A stretch of DNA of 64,000 nt from VRUE01 sp963699225 (lineage in GTDB: Bacteria > Actinomycetota > Thermoleophilia > Solirubrobacterales > 70-9): positions 1,240,001-1,304,000 of the forward strand of contig OY969423.1 of assembly GCA_963699225.1 (NCBI GenBank). The letters run 5' to 3'. Made by a program: the position numbers and the translations under genes. The notes under the pieces were generated by a model, which saw only the letters and a list, made by a program, of their open reading frames with translations, made no database searches and was not told the DNA's origin. Below are positions 58,349 to 64,000 of the stretch, piece after piece (position 1 is the stretch's first letter; each line of letters starts with the position of its first letter).

Positions 58349-59896
58349 TCAGTTGACTGTCAGCAGCTGATCCACGGGGGCGTAGTCGTCTCGCAGCGGT
58401 TCCACCCCGCTGGAAAGCCATTTGATCGTCGGCAAATCGTAAGTCGTGGCTCCTTTTGCTTCCGAGCGAACTCCCTTTGGAAACGGCCGATCGGAGGCGA
58501 GAAGAACCGCATTTCCGCCGCCGGGCCGGCCATTTCCACTGTCAAGGGTGACCATGCGAACTTCCGGGAAGGCGTCCTTCACTGTCGCCGTCTCGGCCTT
58601 GAGAAATCCCAGTGGAGGCAGGTCGATCACGTTGAGCGCATAGAGGCCACCCGGCTTGAGCACGCGCTTGACTTCGTCCATCCACTCGCTGGTGGTGAGA
58701 TGCCATGGCACGGTGTAGCCGCTGAAAGCGTCGCCGACGACGAAGTCGGCACTATTGCTGGGCAGGTCGAGCATCTTGACCCGAGCGTCGCCGACGATCA
58801 CGCGGAGCTGCGGCGAGGTTTGCAAGTCGATTCGGTCCTCGACGAACTTGACCAGGTCGCCGTCCACCTCCAGAACCGTCGCATGAGAGCCCGGACGCGT
58901 CGCGTTTAGCCAACGCGGCAAGGTCAGCCCACCGCCGCCGACGAAGACGCCGTTCAGCGGCTGTTTGGCGGGGTAGTCAGCATCGATGGCGTCCCCGATC
59001 CAGCGGGTGTAGGCGTACTCGAGATGCTTTGGATCGCCGGGGTCGATGTACGACTGAAAATCTCCGTCGAGCACCAGGTTGTATCCCCCGTGCCTGGCCG
59101 GGTCGGCGGCAATGCCCACGCAGTGGTAGTGAGTTTCGGTCACGCACGGTGAGCTGCGCGATGCCGACCAGGCCCCGAGCACGGTGGCCAGGACGACGAT
59201 GCCGGCCACGGCCGCCGGCGACAGCCAGCGGGAGGTGGTCCCGAGCGCGATGCCAACGAGCAGGAGAACGACCCCGACGACGAGCACGGCCGTGCTCACC
59301 GGCATCAACGGAACCAGCACGAAGCCGGTGCCAAAGGTTCCGACCAGCGCCCCGGCCGTCGCCCAGGCGGACAACCGGCCGACGATGGTGCCACTGGCAC
59401 GAAGGTCGTGCAGCTGCAGGTGGGCAACTGCCGGAGAGACGGCGCTGAGCACCGCCGCAGCGGGTACGAGCGCGACGAAGGTGATGCCGAGCGCGGCCAG
59501 CTCGCCGCTGCCTTGTGCGCCGGGGCCGAGCCAGCGCACCACCGGCACCGTCAGCATGGTGAGCACCCCACCGAGCAGCAGCAGGACGACCACCAGGCGG
59601 CGCGTATCGGTGCGATCCGCCAGGTAGCCGCCGATCGCGGCCCCCATCGCGATGCCGGCGAGTGCCGCGCCGATGATCGAGGTGGTCGTCTCGAGCGTCA
59701 GCCCGACGTACGGCGCCAAGAGCCGCACCGCGAGGATCTCCAGCACGAGCACCGAGCCGGCAGCGACGAAGACGAGGGCAGCGGCGGTGTAAGGCGAGAG
59801 GGCCGCCGGCAGCTGATCCCCGGCCACGACGGGAGCCGTCGGCTTCCTGCCGTTGGGACGCGCCCGTCTCCGCTTTGCCGCAGTCTTCCCTGCCAT
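58349..59896 (-). CDS. membrane-fused spermidine-synthase-like methyl/aminopropyl-transferase family protein
   Basis: The 515-residue protein has an N-terminal half (to ~225) with about seven to eight hydrophobic helices, like the MFS-type region of fused spermidine synthases. The C-terminal half is a Rossmann-type domain (VGGGGLTLPRWL, LEVDGDLVKFVED, VGDARVKML, FVVGDAFSGYTVPWHLTT). The aspartate set of polyamine synthases is partly conserved; activity on polyamines is uncertain and many such proteins are uncharacterised. The N-terminal tail is Lys/Arg-rich. It stands alone between two operons. Confidence 0.87.
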   Translation of the reverse strand: MAGKTAAKRRRARPNGRKPTAPVVAGDQLPAALSPYTAAALVFVAAGSVLVLEILAVRLLAPYVGLTLETTTSIIGAALAGIAMGAAIGGYLADRTDTRRLVVVLLLLGGVLTMLTVPVVRWLGPGAQGSGELAALGITFVALVPAAAVLSAVSPAVAHLQLHDLRASGTIVGRLSAWATAGALVGTFGTGFVLVPLMPVSTAVLVVGVVLLLVGIALGTTSRWLSPAAVAGIVVLATVLGAWSASRSSPCVTETHYHCVGIAADPARHGGYNLVLDGDFQSYIDPGDPKHLEYAYTRWIGDAIDADYPAKQPLNGVFVGGGGLTLPRWLNATRPGSHATVLEVDGDLVKFVEDRIDLQTSPQLRVIVGDARVKMLDLPSNSADFVVGDAFSGYTVPWHLTTSEWMDEVKRVLKPGGLYALNVIDLPPLGFLKAETATVKDAFPEVRMVTLDSGNGRPGGGNAVLLASDRPFPKGVRSEAKGATTYDLPTIKWLSSGVEPLRDDYAPVDQLLTVN

Positions 59897-59933
59897 CAGG
59901 AGACAGAGATTACTAAGTTAAAGTTGAGGGAAC

Positions 59934-61352
59934 TTAGAGGTTCTGAATCTCGGCGGCGATATCCGCCGCGGCCTTCTTCGCGTCGTCGAAGAGCATCGAG
60001 GTGTTGGGCTCGTAGAAGAGGTCGTTGTCGATGCCGGCGAAGCCGGGGCTGAGCGAGCGCTTGATCACGATCACCTGCTGGGCCTGGTCGACTTCGATGA
60101 TCGGCATGCCGGCGATCGGGCTGTCGGGGTCGTTCTTCGCCGCCGGGTTGGTGACGTCATTGGCGCCGACGATCACCGCGACATCGGTGCGCGGCATTTC
60201 GGGGTTGATCTCCTCCATCTCCCTCAGCTGCTCATAGGGCACGTCGGCCTCGGCCAGCAGCACGTTCATGTGCCCGGGCATACGGCCGGCAACGGGATGG
60301 ATCGCGTAGTTGACGGTGACGCCGCGCTTCTCCAGCTCGTCGGCGACCTCCTTGATCGCGTGCTGGGCCTGGGCGACGGCGAGGCCGTAGCCGGGCACGA
60401 TCACGACCGTGTCGGCGTAGGCGAGCTTGATCGCCGCGTCCTGGGCACCGATCGAGACGTGCGGCCGTTCCTCGGTGCTGCCGGCCGCGCCGCCGGCGGG
60501 GGCGCCGCCGAAGCCGGCGAAGAGGATGTTGGCGACCGAGCGGTTCATCGCCGTCGCCATCTCCATCGTCAGGATCGTTCCCGAAGAGCCGACCAGGGTG
60601 CCGGCGACGATCAGGGCGACGTTGTCCAGGGCGAAACCGGCGGCGGCGGCCGAGAGGCCGGTGAAGGCGTTGAGCAGCGAGATCACGACCGGCATGTCGG
60701 CACCGCCGATCGGCAGCACGACGAGGTTGCCGAGCAGCGCCGCGGCGAGCAGGATGCCGATGAAGAGCGCCTGCGAGGGATCGCCGTTGTTGACGGCGAT
60801 GTCGACGCAGGCAGCGAGGATGCCGATCAGCAGCAGCGCGTTGATCACCTGCTGGCCGGGCACCGAGAGTGGCCGCGTCGGGATCAGGTCCTGGAGCTTG
60901 GCGAAGGCGATGTTGGAGCCCCAGAAGGAGACCGAGCCGATCACCGCTGCCAGCAGCGTCGGAATCAGCTCTTCCAGCGGAATGTCACCGCCGACGGAGA
61001 TTCCGTGGCGAAGCTCCGACCAGGCGATCAGGGCGACAGCGCCGCCACCGACCCCGTTGTAGAGGGCGACCATCTGCGGCATCTCGGTCATCTGCACGCG
61101 CACCGAGGCGGTGAAGCCGATCGCCGAGCCAACCGCGAGGCCGATCACGATCAGGCCCCAGTTGCCCATCCCGTCGAGCAGCAGCGTGGTGACCACCGCG
61201 ACCGCCATGCCTGCGGCGGCGATCATGTTGCCCTGCTTGGCACTGGTCGGGTGGGTGCCGCGTTTGAGCCCGATGATGAAAAGCGAGAAAGCGACGATGT
61301 AGAGCGCCGTGGCGGCGTCACCGCCTGGCTTGAGCACTGCCAGCAGGGTCAT
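59934..61352 (-). CDS. pntB: NAD(P) transhydrogenase subunit beta
   Basis: The 472-residue protein has about nine N-terminal membrane helices. A soluble NADP(H)-binding domain III (from ~300) carries IVPGYGLAVAQAQHAIKEVA, YAIHPVAGRMPGHMNVLLAEA (read as two pieces), GANDVTNPAAKND and the C-terminal LFYEPNTSMLFDDAKK. It carries the proton path and couples hydride transfer from NADH to NADP+ with proton entry. It is the third gene of the pnt operon and overlaps pntAB by 4 bp. Confidence 0.95.
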   Translation of the reverse strand: MTLLAVLKPGGDAATALYIVAFSLFIIGLKRGTHPTSAKQGNMIAAAGMAVAVVTTLLLDGMGNWGLIVIGLAVGSAIGFTASVRVQMTEMPQMVALYNGVGGGAVALIAWSELRHGISVGGDIPLEELIPTLLAAVIGSVSFWGSNIAFAKLQDLIPTRPLSVPGQQVINALLLIGILAACVDIAVNNGDPSQALFIGILLAAALLGNLVVLPIGGADMPVVISLLNAFTGLSAAAAGFALDNVALIVAGTLVGSSGTILTMEMATAMNRSVANILFAGFGGAPAGGAAGSTEERPHVSIGAQDAAIKLAYADTVVIVPGYGLAVAQAQHAIKEVADELEKRGVTVNYAIHPVAGRMPGHMNVLLAEADVPYEQLREMEEINPEMPRTDVAVIVGANDVTNPAAKNDPDSPIAGMPIIEVDQAQQVIVIKRSLSPGFAGIDNDLFYEPNTSMLFDDAKKAAADIAAEIQNL

Positions 61353-61663
61353 TTGCCGGCCTTCCCGTCAGCGTCGGCCTTGGGTTTCGGCTTTTTGGAG
61401 AACATGCCGAGCATGCGGTCGGTGACCATGAAGCCGCCGACGATGTTGATCGCGCCAAAGATGACCGCGATGGTGCCGATCACGTACTCGAGCGGGTCGT
61501 TGGCGTAGCCGAGGACGATCAGCCCGCCGAGCATGACGATGCCGTGGATCGCGTTGGTCTGCGACATCAGCGGCGTGTGCAGAGTGGTCGGCACCTTCGA
61601 GATCACCTCGAAACCGACGAAGGCGGCAAGCACGAGGATCGCGATCTCTGTCATCAAACTCAT
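61349..61663 (-). CDS. pntAB: NAD(P) transhydrogenase subunit alpha part 2
   Basis: The 104-residue protein has three membrane helices (IAILVLAAFVGFEVI, HGIVMLGGLIVLGYA, IGTIAVIFGAINIVGGFMV), with the conserved SKVPTTLHTPLMSQTNAIHG between the first two. It is the short membrane domain II subunit of a three-subunit transhydrogenase. It overlaps pntAA and pntB by 4 bp each. Confidence 0.95.
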   Translation of the reverse strand: MSLMTEIAILVLAAFVGFEVISKVPTTLHTPLMSQTNAIHGIVMLGGLIVLGYANDPLEYVIGTIAVIFGAINIVGGFMVTDRMLGMFSKKPKPKADADGKAGK

Positions 61664-62778
61664 TTCGCAGCCCTCTCATTGCGGATCTCGCCACCGTGAG
61701 TGATGCAGGCGGCGGCGACGATGTCGTCCTCGAAGTCGACGTTGAGCGTGCTCTCCTCGGTGATCAGCAGCCCAAGCAGGTTCTCCAGGTTCTTGGCGTA
61801 GAGCTGCGACGCGGGCCGCGGCATCTCGCTGGCCAGGTTGCGCGGGCCGATCACCTTGACGCCGTTCTCGACCACGGTCTGCCCCGCCTCGGTCAGCTCG
61901 CAGTTGCCGCCGGTCTCGGCGGCGAGGTCGACGATCACCGAGCCGGGCTGCATGCCGCGCACCGCCTCGGCGGTGATCAGCAGCGGCGCCGGGCGTCCCG
62001 GGATCGCGGCGGTGGTGACGATCACGTCCTGCTTGGCGGCGTTCTCGCCGAGCGCGTCGCGCACCTGGGCGTTCTCCTCATCGGTGAGCGGCCGGGCGTA
62101 GCCTCCCTCGCCCTCGGCGTCGGGGATGAAGTCGAGTTCCAGCGGCCGGCCGCCGAGCGAGGCGATCTGCTCCCAGGCGGCGCGGCGGATGTCGAAGCCG
62201 GTGACGATCGCGCCCAGCCGCTTGGCGGTGGCAACCGCCTGCAGTCCGGCAACGCCGGCGCCGAGCACGAGGACCTTGGCCGGCGGCACGGTGCCGGCGG
62301 CCGTGGTCATCATCCCGTAGAAGCGGCCCGACTCGCGAGCGGCGATCAGGCTCGCCGCGTAACCGGCAGCGGCAGCCTGCGAGGAGAGCGCGTCCATCGC
62401 CTGGGCGCGTGTGGTGCGCGGAATCGCCTCCATCGCAAAGCTGGTGACACCGCTTGCTGCCAGCGCCTTATTCGTCTCGGCGGCGGTCCAGGGCGCAAGG
62501 TGACCGATGAAGATCTGGTTGGAGTTGAGGCGAGCGATTTCCTCGGCGGAAGGGGCGGCGACGCGAAGGACCACGTCGGCGCCCCACGTAACCTCGCCCT
62601 CGACGACCTCGGCACCGGCTTCCTCGTACTGGGAGTCGGGGTGACCGGCAGCCTCACCGGCGCCGCTCTCGACCAGCACCGCAATCTTCTCGTTGGCGGC
62701 GAGGGATTTAACGACGTCAGGGACTAGCGCGACCCGGCGCTCTCCCTCGGCGGTCTCTTTCGGCACTCCGATCTTCAT
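61660..62778 (-). CDS. pntAA: NAD(P) transhydrogenase subunit alpha part 1
   Basis: The 372-residue soluble domain I has an N-terminal MKIGVPKETAEGERRVALVPD, the NAD-binding VLVLGAGVAGLQAVATAKRLGA (split), VTGFDIRRAAWEQI, and TAAIPGRPAPLLIT. It binds NAD(H) and is homologous to alanine dehydrogenase. It is the first gene of pntAA-pntAB-pntB. TAGTCT lies 14 nt before the ATG. The 17-bp gap from the upstream oxidoreductase gene suggests possible co-transcription, which would link NADPH supply with F420 chemistry. Confidence 0.95.
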   Translation of the reverse strand: MKIGVPKETAEGERRVALVPDVVKSLAANEKIAVLVESGAGEAAGHPDSQYEEAGAEVVEGEVTWGADVVLRVAAPSAEEIARLNSNQIFIGHLAPWTAAETNKALAASGVTSFAMEAIPRTTRAQAMDALSSQAAAAGYAASLIAARESGRFYGMMTTAAGTVPPAKVLVLGAGVAGLQAVATAKRLGAIVTGFDIRRAAWEQIASLGGRPLELDFIPDAEGEGGYARPLTDEENAQVRDALGENAAKQDVIVTTAAIPGRPAPLLITAEAVRGMQPGSVIVDLAAETGGNCELTEAGQTVVENGVKVIGPRNLASEMPRPASQLYAKNLENLLGLLITEESTLNVDFEDDIVAAACITHGGEIRNERAAK

Positions 62779-62795
62779 GGACGCGGCGGCGGAGA

Positions 62796-63842
62796 CTACG
62801 CGATGAGCGCCGCGAGGCGCTCCAAGGTGTGCAGTTGTTGGCTCTTCTCGGCGTGAACCGGCGAGACGATCAGGCGGTCGATGCCGGCGCCGCGGAATCT
62901 CTCGATCCGCTCCGCCACTTCCGCCTCGGTGCCGACCAGCGAGGTCGCCTCGACGATCTCGTCGGGGACCGCCTCGAAGGCTCCGGCCCGGTCGCCCTCC
63001 TGGAAGCGCTTCTGCACGTCATCGGCGACGTCGCCGAAGCCGAAGCGGTGGGCGAGGTCGACGTAGAAGTTGGTTTTGCGGCTGCCCATGCCGCCGAAGT
63101 AGAGGACGAGCCCGGCCTTGACCACGGCCTTGGCCGCCTCGAGGTCGCCGTCGATCGCGACCTGCAGTGAGGGCGAGACCTCGAGGTCGGAACGCTGGCG
63201 GCCGCCCTTGGCGAAGCCCGCCTCCAGGTGCTCGCCCCAGGTCGCCTCGAAGGCGTCGACGCTGAAGAAGATCGGGATCCAGCCGTCGCAGATCTCCGCC
63301 GCCATCTCGACCGACTTGCGGCCGATCGCGCCGACAAAGACCGGGATCTCGTTGCGCTCGGGGTGGAAGTTGAGCTTCAGCGGCTTTCCCTCGCCACCGG
63401 GTAGAGGCAGCTGGTAATGCTCGCCCTGGTGATCGACCGGCCCCTCGCGGGCGATGATCTCACGCACGACTTCGATGTACTCGCGGGTGCGGCCCCAGGG
63501 CTTGGCGTAAGGCACGCCGTACCAGCCCTCGGAGACCTGCGGGCCAGACGGGCCGAAGCCGAAGAGGAAGCGGCCGCCGGAGAGCTTGTCGATCGTCGCC
63601 CCGGCCATCGCCGCGGCAGCGGGCGGGCGGGCGGGCACCTGCATGATCGCGGCGCCGAGCTTGATCGTCTTCGTCTGCGGCGCCAACCAGGCCAGCACGC
63701 TGACCACGTCGGAGCCGTAAGACTCAGCCACCCAGACCGACTCGAAGCCGGCGCCCTCGGCAGCCTGGACGACCTCGAGGGCGTCCTCGCCGGCCGGGCC
63801 GATGCCCCAGTAACCGAGGTTGAGTCCGAGCTTCAAAGCCAT
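62796..63842 (-). CDS. LLM-class F420-dependent oxidoreductase
   Basis: The 348-residue TIM-barrel protein has MALKLGLNLGYWGIG, FESVWVAESYGSDVVS, IKLGAAIMQVPARPPAA, RFLFGFGPSGPQVSEGWYGV and PVFVGAIGRKSVEMA. This pattern is close to actinobacterial F420-dependent reductases. The substrate is unknown. The start ATG 63842 has TAGGGT 9 nt upstream, leaderless. It is divergent from a P-type ATPase gene with an overlapping promoter and lies upstream of the pnt operon. Confidence 0.88.
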   Translation of the reverse strand: MALKLGLNLGYWGIGPAGEDALEVVQAAEGAGFESVWVAESYGSDVVSVLAWLAPQTKTIKLGAAIMQVPARPPAAAAMAGATIDKLSGGRFLFGFGPSGPQVSEGWYGVPYAKPWGRTREYIEVVREIIAREGPVDHQGEHYQLPLPGGEGKPLKLNFHPERNEIPVFVGAIGRKSVEMAAEICDGWIPIFFSVDAFEATWGEHLEAGFAKGGRQRSDLEVSPSLQVAIDGDLEAAKAVVKAGLVLYFGGMGSRKTNFYVDLAHRFGFGDVADDVQKRFQEGDRAGAFEAVPDEIVEATSLVGTEAEVAERIERFRGAGIDRLIVSPVHAEKSQQLHTLERLAALIA

Positions 63843-63851
63843 CCGGTGCTC

Positions 63852-63868
63852 ACCCTATTGAATAGAGA
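63852..63868. promoter_or_regulatory. overlapping divergent promoter (F420 oxidoreductase / P-type ATPase)
   Basis: ACCCTATTGAATAGAGA contains CTATT-G-AATAG, an inverted repeat. Minus-strand TAGGGT is 9 nt before the ATG at 63842. Plus-strand TATTGA or TAGAGA lies 10 or 3 nt before the ATG at 63872. Only 29 bp separate the starts. Confidence 0.5.
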
Positions 63869-63871
63869 CCG

Positions 63872-64000
63872 ATGAGCGAAGCGGCGATCGAGCAGGGGCT
63901 CTCCAGCGCCACCGCGGCAAAGCGGCTGCGCGAGCTCGGCCCACCGGTCGAGGACTCCTCGCGCTCGACCTCCAGCATCATCGCCGGCAACGTCTTCACC
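63872..64000 (+). CDS. P-type ATPase, N-terminal fragment (cut by window end)
   Basis: The 43 codons read MSEAAIEQGLSSATAAKRLR, then ELGPPVEDSSRSTSSIIAGN, then VFT. This is the typical cytosolic N terminus of cation-translocating P-type ATPases (GLSS-x-AA-x-RL-x-x-x-GP), leading into the first membrane helix. The ion cannot be told. The start is an ATG 3-10 nt after a possible -10, so it is leaderless. The 3' end is outside the window. Confidence 0.75.
   Translation, partial: MSEAAIEQGLSSATAAKRLRELGPPVEDSSRSTSSIIAGNVFT

Overview
The window comes from a high-GC bacterium, most likely an actinobacterium of the Thermoleophilia/Solirubrobacterales type. This placement is an inference. It rests on strong G/C third-position bias, two F420-type luciferase-like oxidoreductases, an egtB-egtD ergothioneine pair, a gene trio in the order of the mycobacterial methylglucose lipopolysaccharide locus, paired ArsA ATPases, a RpoD sigma factor, an Rv1264-like adenylate cyclase, and many genes that start 6-10 nt after a TAGnnT -10 box with no Shine-Dalgarno sequence (leaderless transcription). 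No rRNA, tRNA, CRISPR array or insertion sequence was recognised.

Layout. 1-12 kb: acyl-CoA and propionate metabolism (methylmalonyl-CoA mutase cut by the left edge, HAD phosphatase, thiolase, leucyl aminopeptidase, thioesterase, HxlR regulator, aldehyde dehydrogenase, acyl-CoA dehydrogenase, MeaB chaperone), with a small AT-richer XRE/nucleotidyltransferase toxin-antitoxin-like module at 5.0-5.9 kb. 12-16 kb: glycosyltransferase, GH57 branching enzyme and methyltransferase in the order Rv3032-Rv3031-Rv3030. 16-26 kb: adenylate cyclase, gamma-glutamyltransferase, FtsZ with a long N-terminal extension coupled to a ParA/Soj-like ATPase (both carry the same 93-bp palindromic repeat inside the coding sequence), two ArsA-type ATPases, an unrecognised 547-residue protein and a second HxlR regulator.

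26-50 kb is a type IV pilus locus in two converging halves. The + strand half holds three prepilin-like genes (V/W/X-like), pilM, pilN, pilO and a membrane protein. The - strand half holds a PilT-like ATPase, a membrane thioredoxin-like protein, pilB, pilT and pilC, then a c-di-GMP-I riboswitch leader, the major pilin and a secreted protein. Between them lie the prepilin peptidase and a 2169-residue secreted RHS/YD-repeat protein. Its beta-helix domain is encoded by a tandem array of a 717-bp unit (3.4 copies), and its glycine-rich C-terminal tip is followed by a small ORF that could encode an immunity protein. GC content visibly drops through the minor pilins and the RHS gene.

50-64 kb: rpoD, a YihY/BrkB membrane protein, glpX, an F420 oxidoreductase, egtD-egtB, a short-chain dehydrogenase, a Flp/TadE-like anchored protein, a membrane-fused spermidine-synthase-like protein, the three-gene proton-translocating transhydrogenase (pntAA-pntAB-pntB), a second F420 oxidoreductase, and the first 43 codons of a P-type ATPase.

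Main points of interest: the in-frame palindromic repeat shared by ftsZ and parA; the 17-bp operator of the HxlR regulator at 25.9 kb, which recurs 25 kb away at the start of the yihY gene; the riboswitch-controlled pilin; the RHS protein with its DNA-level tandem array; the MGLP-like trio; and the overlapping divergent leaderless promoters.
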